From: Geodermatophilus sabuli
GTDB lineage: Bacteria; Actinomycetota; Actinomycetes; Mycobacteriales; Geodermatophilaceae
Assembly (NCBI RefSeq): GCF_900215145.1
Contig: NZ_OBDO01000001.1
Span: 310,001 to 374,000, forward strand
Direction: 5' to 3'
Length of the DNA: 64,000 bases
Position 1 is the first letter of the stretch. The number at the start of each line of letters is the position of its first letter. Made by a program: the position numbers and the translations under genes. This document shows positions 42,672 through 53,675 of this stretch, one piece after another. The notes beneath the pieces are model-generated. The model had not been told where the DNA came from and did not search any database. It saw nothing but the letters and a program-made list of their open reading frames with translations.

Positions 42672-43009
42672 TACGTCCTCGAGCAGGGGGAGGGGACGGG
42701 CACGGGGGACCTCCGAGGAAGGGGCGGGGACGTCTCATCCTGCACCGCGCGCAGGTCGGGGGCCCCGTGGCCCGGGTCCGGCCGACCCGGTCCTGGACCG
42801 GCCGGTCACGTTCTGGGCACGGTGGCCGGTCGGGCGCGCGGACCACCCCGGGGGCGTGCTTACTGTGAGCCCGGCAACGCGCCGGCCGGTACCGGCCGGC
42901 CGCACGACGACCGCGCCACCGCGGCGGCCGGACCAGCCGCCGCCGGCGCGGCGCCGGACGCGGGCCCCGCGGCCCGGGTTCGGTCGTCGTGCACGACGAG
43001 GGGAGAGAC
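42672..43009. other. 338-bp divergent promoter region between phnD and the branched-chain transporter
   Basis: No ORF is supported. TACTGT (42861-42866) is a possible -10 for the plus-strand operon. A perfect 20-bp palindrome, GCCGGCCGGTACCGGCCGGC, lies at 42881-42900 just downstream of it and could be an operator or a leader hairpin. GC-rich short repeats fill the rest. Confidence 0.5.
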
Positions 43010-44185
43010 ATGCGCGCCACGCTCAGCACCGCCGCCGTCGCGACAGCGGCGGTCTTCGTCCTCGCGTCCTGCGGCTCCGAGGGGGAGGGCAGCGGCTCCG
43101 CAGCCTCCGGCGACCTCGCCGGGGAGGGCAGCGGCGACTCCTGCAGCATCGAGGCCGCGGTGCCCATCGGGGCGGTCCTGAGCCTCACCGGTGCCGCGGC
43201 CAGCTACGGCGAGTCGCAGCAGCGCGGCCTGGATCTGGCCGCCGCAGAGCTCGCCGAGAAGGGCGGGGTGACCTACGACCTGCGGATCGAGGACGACCAG
43301 ACCGACCCGCGCCAGGCCATCACCCTCTTCGACCAGTTCGTCTCCGACGACGTGAGCCTGATCATCGGGCCGACGCTGTCCAACGCCGCGGTGCAGGCCG
43401 ACCCGGTCGCCCAGGACGCCGGCGTCCCCGTGCTGGGGATCTCCAACACCGCCGCGGGCATCACCGACATCGGTGACTACGTCTTCCGCGACTCCCTCAC
43501 CGAGCAGGCGGTCATCCCGCAGACCATCGCCAAGGCCACCGAGGAGTTCGGCCTGCAGAACGTGGTCGTCATGTACAGCAACGACGACGCGTTCACCGAG
43601 TCCGGCTACGAGGCCTTCGCGGCCGCGCTGGAGGACGAGGGCGTGGGGGTGGCGGAGACGATCACCTTCTCGAAGTCCGACACCGACTTCCGCGCCCTCC
43701 TGACCCAGGCCCAGGCCAGCAACCCCGACGCGCTGGTCGTCTCCGCGCTGATCGAGGCCGCCGTCCCGCTGGTGACCCAGGCCCGGGAGATGGGCATCGA
43801 CGTGCCGATCATCGGCGGCAACGGGTTCAACAACCCGCGGCTGATGGCCGACGCCGGCGAGGCGGCCGAGGGCGTCGTCGTCGGTGCCGCCTGGAACTCC
43901 GCCTCGGAGAACCCCGAGAACACCGCCTTCCTGGAGGCCTTCGAGGCGGAGTACGGCACCCAGCCCGACCAGTTCGCCGCGCAGGCGTACGCCGGTCTGC
44001 TGCTCGTCGACCAGGCCGTCCGCACCAACTGCGCCGCCGACCACGACAGCATCAAGGAGGCGCTCGGCGGGCTGGAGAACGTCCCCACCGTGCTCGGGGA
44101 GTTCTCCATCGACGAGAACCGCGACGCCGTCCACCCGGCGGTCGTGCAGGTGGTGCAGGACGGCGCGTTCGCCGTCCTGGAGTGA
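43010..44185 (+). CDS. branched-chain amino-acid-type ABC transporter substrate-binding lipoprotein
   Basis: A 391-residue receptor of the LivJ/LivK family. A lipoprotein signal ends at Cys21 (LASC), followed by a Gly/Ser/Glu linker and the core VPIGAVLSLTGAAASYGESQQRGLDLAAAELAEKGG, LIIGPTLSNAAVQADPVAQDAGVPVLGISNTA. ATG 43010 has GAGGGGAGAG upstream. The true ligand may be an amino acid, urea or an amide. A strong hairpin separates it from the permease genes, which fits higher receptor expression. Confidence 0.9.
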   Translation: MRATLSTAAVATAAVFVLASCGSEGEGSGSAASGDLAGEGSGDSCSIEAAVPIGAVLSLTGAAASYGESQQRGLDLAAAELAEKGGVTYDLRIEDDQTDPRQAITLFDQFVSDDVSLIIGPTLSNAAVQADPVAQDAGVPVLGISNTAAGITDIGDYVFRDSLTEQAVIPQTIAKATEEFGLQNVVVMYSNDDAFTESGYEAFAAALEDEGVGVAETITFSKSDTDFRALLTQAQASNPDALVVSALIEAAVPLVTQAREMGIDVPIIGGNGFNNPRLMADAGEAAEGVVVGAAWNSASENPENTAFLEAFEAEYGTQPDQFAAQAYAGLLLVDQAVRTNCAADHDSIKEALGGLENVPTVLGEFSIDENRDAVHPAVVQVVQDGAFAVLE

Positions 44186-44226
44186 TCACGGCGGAGTGAC
44201 CCCCCGCCGGGCGCTCCGCACCTCTC

Positions 44227-44258
44227 GCGCGGGGACCCGGCCCACCGGGTCCCCGCGC
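44227..44258 (+). terminator. strong hairpin between receptor and permease genes
   Basis: GCGCGGGGACCCGG (44227-44240) pairs perfectly with CCGGGTCCCCGCGC (44245-44258) around a CCCA loop. It sits 42 nt after the receptor stop and 48 nt before the permease gene. In ABC operons such hairpins often partly terminate or protect the receptor message. Confidence 0.68.
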
Positions 44259-44305
44259 CGGGCCCCGGGACGCCGGGCCCGTACTCGCGACAGGACAGGA
44301 CGGCT

Positions 44306-45181
44306 GTGCAGCAGCTCCTCAACGGCATCTTCATCGGTTCGATCTACGCGCTGTTCGCGATCGGCTTCACCCTGGTCTTCGGCATCCTCGACCGGCTCAA
44401 CCTGGCCCACCCCGCCGTCTTCGCGGCCTCGGCCTTCGTCGGGATCGAGCTGGTCGAGCGGGGCGGGCTGTCCCTGTGGGCTGCGCTGCCGATCGTGTTC
44501 GTCTTCGGCGCGGTGCTCGGCCTGCTCATCGAGCGGCTGGCCTTCCGTCCGCTCAAGGGGAGGGCCGACGCCCACTTCGCCGGGCTCATCTCCTCCATCG
44601 CCCTGGCCGGGATGCTCATCGCCCTGCTGCAGTGGCGGTACGGCCCGGACACCCGCCGGTTCCCGGCCGGGTCCTTCCCCGACACCCGGTTCGAGGTCGC
44701 CGGCGCCCAGGTGACCCTCGTGCAGGTGGTCATCCTGGCCGTCTCGCTCGCCCTGATGGTGGGTCTGACCTACATGGTCACCCGGACCAGGCTGGGCCGC
44801 GGCATGCGAGCGGTCGCGGAGAACCCGACGGCGGCCCGCGTGCTCGGCGTCAACGTCGACCGGATCACCGCGGTCACGTTCGCGATCTCCTCGGCGCTCG
44901 GGGCGGTCGCCGGCGTGCTGTTCGCCATCAACGTCAACACCGCGCAGCTCGGCATGGGCTCGGCCATCGAGCTCAAGGGCCTGGCCGTCATCATCGTCGG
45001 GGGCATGGGGTCACTGCCCGGCGCGCTCATCGGCGGCCTGGTGCTCGGGTTGGCCGAGGTGTTCGCCGTCCAGTACATCGGGTCGTCCTGGCGTGACGTG
45101 ATCGCCTTCGGCCTGCTGTTCCTGATCCTGCTGGTGCGGCCGCAGGGCCTGCTCGGCGCCCGCAGGGTCCGGGAGGTCTGA
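44306..45181 (+). CDS. livH: branched-chain amino-acid-type ABC transporter permease (LivH-like)
   Basis: A 291-residue membrane subunit. It opens QQLLNGIFIGSIYALFAIGFTLVFGILDRLNLAHPAVFAASAF, the standard LivH start, and has the cytoplasmic coupling stretch RGMRAVAENPTAARVLGVNVDRI and GLAVIIVGGMGSLPGALIGGL. About eight hydrophobic segments are seen. GTG 44306 gives this start. The stop overlaps the next gene (TGATG). Confidence 0.92.
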   Translation: MQQLLNGIFIGSIYALFAIGFTLVFGILDRLNLAHPAVFAASAFVGIELVERGGLSLWAALPIVFVFGAVLGLLIERLAFRPLKGRADAHFAGLISSIALAGMLIALLQWRYGPDTRRFPAGSFPDTRFEVAGAQVTLVQVVILAVSLALMVGLTYMVTRTRLGRGMRAVAENPTAARVLGVNVDRITAVTFAISSALGAVAGVLFAINVNTAQLGMGSAIELKGLAVIIVGGMGSLPGALIGGLVLGLAEVFAVQYIGSSWRDVIAFGLLFLILLVRPQGLLGARRVREV

Positions 45182-47025
45182 TGCTCGCCGAGTACGCCAC
45201 CCCGCTGACCTTCATCGCCCTCGGGGCGGTCTTCGCCTACTCCTTCTACGCCGTCCTGATCGCCGGGCAGCTGAGCCTCGGGCAGGCCGGGTTCGCCTCC
45301 GTGGCCGCGTTCTCCGCCGCCACCCTCGCCCCCAGCGGAGACGACGTCGGCGACGTGCCGGCGCTGCTGGTCGCGGTCGTGATCGGCATGGCGGTCGGCG
45401 CCCTCGCAGCCGTCGTGCTGGGCCTGCCGACGATGCACCTGCGCGGCGTCTACCTGGCCATCGCCACGCTGGGGTTCGCCGAGGCGGTGCGCGTGGTGCT
45501 GCTCAACCTGGAGTGGACCGGCGGTGCGCAGGGTCTCGGCGTACCGCGGATCCTGACGGTCGGGATGGCGTGGACCGCGCTGGCCGTCGTCGCGTACTGG
45601 TTCTGGCGGATGGGGCGCTCGCGGTACGGCCGGGCGCTCGAGGCCATCCGCGAGGACGAGCTCGCCGCCCGCTCCATGGGCATCGACGTGGGCCGTCACC
45701 GGCTCGCGGCCTTCGTCACCGCAGGCGCGGTCGCCGGTCTGTACGGAGTGCTGTTCGCCTACTACGTGCGGCTCATCGCGCCGGGCGACTTCGACTTCTC
45801 CGCCGCCGTCGAGGGCCTGGTGACCGCCGTGGTCGGCGGCTCCACGATGTTCCTCGGGCCGCTGCTCGGCAGCGGGTTCCAGACGATGGTCCCCGAGATC
45901 CAGCGGGCGGTCGGCGTCGAGGCGGGGTGGATCCGCCCCTTCCTGGCCGGCCTGCTGCTGCTCGTGGTGATCCTCTTCCTGCCGGGCGGGCTGGCCAGCC
46001 TGATCCCGCGCCGCACACGCATGCCGTCGTCGGTCGGCGGCGGCGAGGACGGCGGGACGTCGCACCTCGCGGCCCGCCGGCACCCCACCCCCGGGGAGAC
46101 GGTGGTCTCCCTGTCCGGCCTGGGCAAGGAGTACGGCGGGGTGCACGCCGTCCGGGGCGTCGACCTGGAGATCGGCAGCGGCGAGGTCGTGGGGCTGATC
46201 GGCCCCAACGGCGCGGGAAAGACCACCCTCGTCAACATGATCAGTGGCCTGGTGCCGCCGAGTTCGGGGTCGGCCACGGTGCTGGGCGTCCCGGTCGGGC
46301 GCACCCCGGTGCACCGGGTCGCCGCGGCGGGCGTGAGCCGCACGTTCCAGCACTCCAAGCTGTTCAACCGCCTGTCGGCGCTGGAGAACGTCCTGGTCGG
46401 CGCGCACCTGGTCAGCCGCCCCACCTTCCTGCGCCGCCTGCTGTGGCTGCCCTCGGCCCGGCGTGACGAGCGGGCCTCCCTCGAGCACGCGGCCCGGTGC
46501 CTGCAGCGGGTCGGCCTGGGCGACCTCGCCGGCAACCGGGCGTCGTCCCTGTCCTACGGCGACCAGCGCCGGCTGGAGATCGCCCGCGCGCTGGCCTCGG
46601 ACCCCTCCCTGCTCATCCTCGACGAGCCGGCCGCCGGCATGAACCACGTCGAGGCTGCGGGACTGTCCGAGCTGATCCGCTCCCTGGCCCGGGGCGGGCT
46701 GACGATCCTCTTCATCGAGCACAACGTCGGCATGGTCCTGGAGACGTGCACCCGGGTGGTCGTGCTCGACTTCGGTGAGGTCATCGCCAGCGGCACACCG
46801 GAGGAGATCGCCGCCAACCCGGCCGTCATCGAGGCATACCTCGGCACGGCGGACGAGGAGCCGGCGGCCGGGTCGATCGCCGAGGGCACGCTCGCCGACC
46901 CGACCGGGGGCGGCGCCCACGCGATGCCCCCCGACACGAGGACCCCCGACGCCGTCACCAACGTCGACCCCGGCTCGGCCGGCACGCTCCCGCCGCCGGA
47001 CACCACCCCGAGGAGCGCGACATGA
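45181..47025 (+). CDS. fused ABC permease-ATPase (LivM-LivG-like)
   Basis: A 614-residue fusion. Residues 1-~280 form a LivM-type permease (GQLSLGQAGFASVAAFSAA, HLRGVYLAIATLGFAEAVRVVL, RYGRALEAIREDELAARSMGI). After a ~25-residue linker, residues ~302-560 form a LivG-type ATPase with GPNGAGKTT (341-349), a LSYGDQRR signature and LLILDEPAAGMNHVE. A Pro/Thr/Asp-rich tail of ~50 residues ends the protein. The two subunits are usually separate. The frame is continuous with no internal stop, and the stop overlaps livF. Confidence 0.93.
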   Translation: MLAEYATPLTFIALGAVFAYSFYAVLIAGQLSLGQAGFASVAAFSAATLAPSGDDVGDVPALLVAVVIGMAVGALAAVVLGLPTMHLRGVYLAIATLGFAEAVRVVLLNLEWTGGAQGLGVPRILTVGMAWTALAVVAYWFWRMGRSRYGRALEAIREDELAARSMGIDVGRHRLAAFVTAGAVAGLYGVLFAYYVRLIAPGDFDFSAAVEGLVTAVVGGSTMFLGPLLGSGFQTMVPEIQRAVGVEAGWIRPFLAGLLLLVVILFLPGGLASLIPRRTRMPSSVGGGEDGGTSHLAARRHPTPGETVVSLSGLGKEYGGVHAVRGVDLEIGSGEVVGLIGPNGAGKTTLVNMISGLVPPSSGSATVLGVPVGRTPVHRVAAAGVSRTFQHSKLFNRLSALENVLVGAHLVSRPTFLRRLLWLPSARRDERASLEHAARCLQRVGLGDLAGNRASSLSYGDQRRLEIARALASDPSLLILDEPAAGMNHVEAAGLSELIRSLARGGLTILFIEHNVGMVLETCTRVVVLDFGEVIASGTPEEIAANPAVIEAYLGTADEEPAAGSIAEGTLADPTGGGAHAMPPDTRTPDAVTNVDPGSAGTLPPPDTTPRSAT

Positions 47026-47753
47026 GCGACCCCCTCCTCCGCGTCGAGGACCTGCGCGTCAGCTACGGCCGGGTCGAGGCCGTCCGGAGGGTCTCCTTCC
47101 AGGCCGACCGGGGGTCGCTGGTCACGCTGGTCGGGGCCAACGGCGCCGGCAAGTCCTCCGTCATCAACGCCGTCTCCGGCATGCTGCGCCCGGCGGGCGG
47201 GCGGATCACGTTCGAGGGGCGGGACGTCACCCGGACCCCGGCCCACCAGCTCGTGGGGCGTGGGCTGGTGCAGGTGCCGGAGGGCCGGCAGATCCTGGCC
47301 ACGCTGACCATCGAGGAGAACCTCCAGATGGGGGCGTGGCACACCGGCGGTACCGCCCAGCGCTCCATCGACGCCGTGTACGACCGCTTCCCGGTGCTGG
47401 CCCAGCGGCGCGCCCTGCCCGCCGGCTCGCTCTCCGGCGGGGAGCAGCAGATGCTCGCCATCGCGCGGGCGCTGGTGGCGGCGCCGACGGTCATGCTGAT
47501 GGACGAGCCCTCCATGGGCCTGGCTCCCAAGATCGTCGACGAGGTGTTCCGGGTGATCGAGGAGATCCGGGCGTCGGGCACCACGGTCGTGTTGGTAGAG
47601 CAGAACGCCCGCCGGGCGCTGCGCGCCGCCGACCACGGCTACGTCCTGCAGAGCGGGGAGATCGTGCACTCGGGTCCGGCGGACCAGCTGCTGGCCGACG
47701 AGCGCATCGTGCAGGCCTACCTGGGGGTGGAGACCCGCCCCGACCAGCGGTGA
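47022..47753 (+). CDS. livF: branched-chain amino-acid-type ABC transporter ATP-binding protein (LivF-like)
   Basis: The second ATPase, 243 residues. It has GANGAGKSS (Walker A), the LivF-type QVPEGRQILATLTIEENLQMGAW, LSGGEQQMLAIARAL and VMLMDEPSMGLAPKIV. ATG overlaps the stop of the fused permease-ATPase gene. It completes a five-function importer: receptor, LivH, LivM-G, LivF. The stop is followed by the 39-bp repeats. Confidence 0.94.
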   Translation: MSDPLLRVEDLRVSYGRVEAVRRVSFQADRGSLVTLVGANGAGKSSVINAVSGMLRPAGGRITFEGRDVTRTPAHQLVGRGLVQVPEGRQILATLTIEENLQMGAWHTGGTAQRSIDAVYDRFPVLAQRRALPAGSLSGGEQQMLAIARALVAAPTVMLMDEPSMGLAPKIVDEVFRVIEEIRASGTTVVLVEQNARRALRAADHGYVLQSGEIVHSGPADQLLADERIVQAYLGVETRPDQR

Positions 47754-47761
47754 CGCCCGGC

Positions 47762-47867
47762 CCCGCCGCGAGCGTGCGAGGGGTGGGGAGGACGGGGTCC
47801 CGCCTCGGTTCCCGGCTCCGTCCCGGGGCCCGCCGCGAGCGTGCGAGGGGTGGGGAGGACGGGGTCC
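47762..47867 (+). repeat. two identical 39-bp repeats in the livF-HIT gap
   Basis: The unit occupies 47762-47800 and 47829-47867 without mismatch (it contains GCGAGCGTGCGAGGGG and ends GACGGGGTCC). A diverged third copy is at 35472-35507. Copy 2 runs straight into TTC and the HIT gene -10 box TAGGGT. These look like mobile or amplified intergenic repeats that can also act as terminators. Confidence 0.82.
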
Positions 47868-47883
47868 TTCTAGGGTCGGGGAC

Positions 47884-48243
47884 GTGACGGACTGCCTCTT
47901 CTGCCGCATGGTCGCCGGCGAGATCCCCGCCGACGTCGTCCACGAGACCGACCGGACCCTCGCCTTCCGCGACATCAACCCGCAGGCGCCGACGCACGTG
48001 CTGGTGGTCCCCAAGGACCACCACCCCACGGTGGCCTCCCTCGCCGGCGCCGACCCCGACCTGCTCAGCGCCGTCGTCCGGGCCGCGCACGCGGTGGCGG
48101 TGCAGGAGGGGCTGGCGACCGAGTACGACGTCGAGCCGGGCTACCGGGTGGTCACCAACACCGGACCGGCGGCCGGGCAGACGGTGCACCACGTGCACCT
48201 GCACGTGCTGGGCGGCCGGCACATGAACTGGCCCCCCGGCTGA
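47884..48243 (+). CDS. HIT family protein (HinT-like)
   Basis: A 119-residue nucleotide hydrolase/transferase of the histidine-triad family. The N-terminal zinc-type pair CLFCRMVAGEIPADVVHE and the triad HHVHLHVLGG are intact. HinT proteins hydrolyse AMP-amine conjugates. GTG 47884 lies 7 nt after TAGGGT (47871-47876), so it is probably leaderless. The usual actinobacterial neighbour phoH follows two genes later. Confidence 0.94.
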   Translation: MTDCLFCRMVAGEIPADVVHETDRTLAFRDINPQAPTHVLVVPKDHHPTVASLAGADPDLLSAVVRAAHAVAVQEGLATEYDVEPGYRVVTNTGPAAGQTVHHVHLHVLGGRHMNWPPG

Positions 48244-48304
48244 GAACGGCGCCGCGCCAAGGGCGAAGATGGCCATTTCTGCCCCTCGGCGACAGGGTGG
48301 TGGC

Positions 48305-49117
48305 GTGACCGAGCCCGTGCGCATCGAGCGGGACGGCGACGTCGCCGTCGTCGTCCTGGACAACCCGCCGCTGAACCTCTTCGACGCCCCGGTGTTCGAC
48401 GCGCTCGAGCGGCTCGCCGCCGAACTCGTCCGGCTCACCGACCCGGCGGACGACGCCCGGGCCCGGGCGGTCCTGGTCGAGGCGCGCGGCAAGGTCGTCT
48501 CCGGCGGGGTCGACGTGACGTTCTTCCGCGACATCGCCGAGGGGCCCGAGCCGACCGAGCGGGGCGCCGAGCTCTGGCGCCGCCTGCTGCGGATCGCCCG
48601 GACGTTCGAGGACCTCCCGGTGCCCACGGTCTTCGCCGCGCACGGGCTCACCCTCACCGCGGCCTTTGAGCTGGCGCTGGCCTGCGACGTCCTGCTGGCC
48701 GCCGAACGCGCGTCGTTCGGGCTGGTGGAGATCGTCGTCGGGCTCACTCCGTCGATGGGCGGGCCGCAGCGGCTGGCCGAGCGCGCCGGACCGGCCCGCG
48801 CCAAGGAGCTGGTCTTCACCGGCGAGCGCTACCCGGCCGCGGTGCTCGAGCGGTGGAACGTCGTCAACCGAGTGCTGCCCGACGACGGGTTCGCCGAGGC
48901 CGCCCGCGAGTACGCCCGGCGCGTCGCCGCCGGGCCGACCGTCGCGCACGCGGCCACCAAGACGCTGGTCGCCACCGCGGTCCGCCAGGGCGCGCGGGCC
49001 GCCGACGACGTGGTCCCCGAGGTGTCCGGCGCGCTGTTCGCGACCGAGGACCTGCGCGGCGCGGTGCGGTCCTTCCTCGCCGAGGGGCCGGGGAAGGCCA
49101 CCTACTCGGGGCGGTGA
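48305..49117 (+). CDS. enoyl-CoA hydratase/isomerase family protein
   Basis: A 270-residue crotonase-fold protein: VVVLDNPPLNLFDAPVFDALERLAAEL, ARGKVVSGGVDVTFFRDI (oxyanion loop), and AAHGLTLTAAFELALACDVLLAAERASFGLVEIVVGLTPSMGGPQRLAERAG. The usual GG-x-G of the second oxyanion loop is replaced by HGLTLTAAF, so the exact reaction is open. GTG 48305 lies 6 nt after CAGGGT. It lies between the HIT gene and phoH; the neighbours give no clue to a pathway. Confidence 0.86.
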   Translation: MTEPVRIERDGDVAVVVLDNPPLNLFDAPVFDALERLAAELVRLTDPADDARARAVLVEARGKVVSGGVDVTFFRDIAEGPEPTERGAELWRRLLRIARTFEDLPVPTVFAAHGLTLTAAFELALACDVLLAAERASFGLVEIVVGLTPSMGGPQRLAERAGPARAKELVFTGERYPAAVLERWNVVNRVLPDDGFAEAAREYARRVAAGPTVAHAATKTLVATAVRQGARAADDVVPEVSGALFATEDLRGAVRSFLAEGPGKATYSGR

Positions 49118-49207
49118 CCTGCGCCTCGGACGGCGGTTCGCAGGGTGCTGCGCGGGTAGACTCGACAGGTCCGCACCCCCTCCGCAGGAAGGCAGGGTCG
49201 AGGGTTC

Positions 49208-51433
<2,226 letters not shown>

Positions 51434-51438
51434 TCGCG

Positions 51439-51942
51439 GTGCCGGTCGAGGTCGCCAACGAGTCCGAGATCGCCGTCGACGAGTCCTCGCTCGCCGCGAT
51501 CTGCACGTACGTGCTCGCCGAGATGGGGGTCAACCCCCTGGCCGAGCTGTCGGTGCTCTGCGTCGACCCGGACTACATGAGCACGCTGCACGAGCGCTGG
51601 ATGGGGGAGAAGGGCCCCACCGACGTCCTGGCCTTCCCCATGGACGAGCTGGACACCGGCCGCCCGGACGAGCCCGAGCCGGGCCCTGCGCTGCTCGGCG
51701 ACGTGGTGCTCTGCCCCTCGGTCGCCATCCGGCAGGCCCGCGCGGCCGGACACACGATGGACGACGAGCTGGTCCTGCTGGCCACCCACGGCGTGCTCCA
51801 CATCCTGGGCTACGACCACATGGAGCCCGAGGAGGAGAAGGAGATGTTCGGCCTCCAGGCCTCCCTGCTCGAGGGGTGGCGCTCGGCCCCGCGGGCCCCG
51901 ATGACCGGTGAGGCCGTCGAGCGGGGGCCCCGACCGGGATGA
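51439..51942 (+). CDS. ybeY: endoribonuclease YbeY (rRNA maturation factor)
   Basis: A 167-residue zinc RNase for 16S rRNA 3' processing. The metal motif is [11 protein letters not shown], preceded by [15 protein letters not shown] 51439 is 5 nt after the phoH stop, in the usual phoH-ybeY order. The last ~20 residues overlap upstream sequence of the next gene but do not reach its chosen start. All three His ligands are present. Confidence 0.95.
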   Translation: MPVEVANESEIAVDESSLAAICTYVLAEMGVNPLAELSVLCVDPDYMSTLHERWMGEKGPTDVLAFPMDELDTGRPDEPEPGPALLGDVVLCPSVAIRQARAAGHTMDDELVLLATHGVLHILGYDHMEPEEEKEMFGLQASLLEGWRSAPRAPMTGEAVERGPRPG

Positions 51943-51952
51943 GCTGCTCCCG

Positions 51953-53293
51953 ATGACCTCCGGCGAGATCACCCTGCTGGTGATCGCCGTCTGCCTCATC
52001 CCGCTCGCCGGGGTCTTCGGCGCCATGGACGCCGCCCTCCAGCGGGTCTCCCGGGCCCGCGTCGAGGAACTGCGGCGCGACGGCGTCAAGCGGGCCGCCG
52101 TCCTCGAGGACGTCGTCACCGAGCGGGCGCGGCACGTCTCCCTGCTCCTGCTGCTGCGGATCGCCTGCGAGATGGTGGCCGCCGTCCTCGGGACGGTGGT
52201 GCTCTACCGGCTGTGGGGCGGCGGCTGGCAGACGGTGCTCACCGCGGCCGGCGTCATGACCGTCGTCAGCTACGTGCTGGTCGGCGTCGGGCCCCGGACG
52301 CTGGGGCGCCAGCACGCCTACGGTTTCGCGTTGCGCACCGCGGGCGTCGTCCGGCTGCTCGGGCGGCTGCTCGGCCCGGTGGCGACGCTGCTGATCCTGG
52401 TCGGCAACATGATCACCCCCGGCCGCGGCTACCGGGACGGGCCGTTCTCCTCCGAGGTGGAGCTGCGCGAGCTGGTCGACATGGCCGAGGAGCGCGGCGT
52501 CGTCGAGTCCGGCGAGCGGAACATGATCCACTCGGTGTTCGAGCTCGGCGACACGATCGCCCGCGAGGTCATGGTGCCGCGCACCGACGTCGTCTGGATC
52601 GAGCGCAGCAAGACCGTCCGCCAGGCGCTGGCGCTGGCCATGCGCAGCGGTTTCAGCCGGCTGCCGGTCATCGGAGAGAACGTCGACGACGTCGTCGGCG
52701 TGGTCTACCTCAAGGACCTCATCCGCCGGGCGCAGGGCACCCCGGACCCGAGGAACGGCCCGCGCGTCGAGGAGCTCATGCGCCCGCCGACGTTCGTGCC
52801 GGAGTCCAAGCCGGTCGACGAGCTGCTGCGCGACATGCAGGCCCAGCGCATCCACATCGCGATCGTGGTCGACGAGTACGGCGGCTTCGCCGGGCTGGTG
52901 ACGATCGAGGACATCCTCGAGGAGATCGTCGGCGAGATCGCCGACGAGCACGACGCCGTCCAGCGTCCGCCGGTGGAGCACCTGGAGGACGGCGCGGTGC
53001 GGATCACCGCCCGGCTGCCGGTCGGCGACCTCGCCGAGCTGTTCGACGTCGAGCTCCCCGAGGACGACGACGTCGAGACCGTGGGCGGCCTGCTCGCCCG
53101 GGAGCTCGGCCTGGTGCCGATCGAGGGGTCGGCCGCGGAGGTGTCCGGGCTGCGGCTGGTCGCCGAGAGCACTGGCGGGCGACGCAACCGGATCGACACC
53201 ATCCTGGTCTGCCGGGCGGCCCCGCCCGACGCCGAGGAGACAGCGGAGTCGGGGGCCACCCGGGCGGACGTGCCGGCGGTCGTGGAAGGGTGA
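51953..53293 (+). CDS. CNNM/CorC-type hemolysin family protein
   Basis: A 446-residue membrane protein. A DUF21/CNNM domain with three to four hydrophobic helices fills residues 5-~160. A CBS pair follows (REVMVPRTDVVWIERSKTVRQALALAMRSGFSRLPVIGENVDDVVGVVYLKDL and IHIAIVVDEYGGFAGLVTIEDILEEIVGEI), then a CorC-HlyC domain. Relatives act in magnesium efflux or cobalt resistance. ATG 51953 gives a clean membrane start. It lies between ybeY and era as in mycobacteria. Confidence 0.92.
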   Translation: MTSGEITLLVIAVCLIPLAGVFGAMDAALQRVSRARVEELRRDGVKRAAVLEDVVTERARHVSLLLLLRIACEMVAAVLGTVVLYRLWGGGWQTVLTAAGVMTVVSYVLVGVGPRTLGRQHAYGFALRTAGVVRLLGRLLGPVATLLILVGNMITPGRGYRDGPFSSEVELRELVDMAEERGVVESGERNMIHSVFELGDTIAREVMVPRTDVVWIERSKTVRQALALAMRSGFSRLPVIGENVDDVVGVVYLKDLIRRAQGTPDPRNGPRVEELMRPPTFVPESKPVDELLRDMQAQRIHIAIVVDEYGGFAGLVTIEDILEEIVGEIADEHDAVQRPPVEHLEDGAVRITARLPVGDLAELFDVELPEDDDVETVGGLLARELGLVPIEGSAAEVSGLRLVAESTGGRRNRIDTILVCRAAPPDAEETAESGATRADVPAVVEG

Positions 53294-53299
53294 CCGTCC

Positions 53300-53632
53300 G
53301 TGAGTGATCTGCAGCCCGAGGACGCCAAGCTCGTCACCCTCGCCCGCTCGGCCCGCGGCCGCACCGGCGCCGCCGAGGGGGCGGCCGTGCGCGACACCGA
53401 CGGCCGCACCTACGTCGCCGCCACGGTCGCGCTCCCGTCGCTGGAGCTCTCGGCGCTGCAGGCTGCCGTCGCCGCCGCCGTCTCCAGCGGGGTCGAGGGG
53501 CTGGAGGCGGCCGCGATCGTCTCCGGCGCCGACGCGGTCGAGCAGGCCGGGCTGGCCGCGGTGCGCGACCTCACGCCGTCCGCGCCGGTGTTCCTGGCCG
53601 GCCCCGACGGCGCCGTCCGCGGCACCTCGTAG
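53300..53632 (+). CDS. cytidine deaminase-fold protein, apparently inactive
   Basis: A 110-residue protein (PEDAKLVTLARSARGRTGAAEGAAVRDTDGRTYVAATVALPSLELSALQAAVAAAVSSG). The spacing of strands and helices resembles cytidine deaminases, but neither the C/H-A-E zinc motif nor the P-C-x-x-C motif is present. It occupies the place of a conserved small gene between the CorC-like gene and era in mycobacteria. GTG 53300 is close to the preceding stop, and the stop is TAG. A structural or binding role is likelier than catalysis. Confidence 0.78.
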   Translation: MSDLQPEDAKLVTLARSARGRTGAAEGAAVRDTDGRTYVAATVALPSLELSALQAAVAAAVSSGVEGLEAAAIVSGADAVEQAGLAAVRDLTPSAPVFLAGPDGAVRGTS

Positions 53633-53675
53633 GGACCCTCGCAGGTTCGCGGCGGGACCCCGCCGGGGGCCGAGG

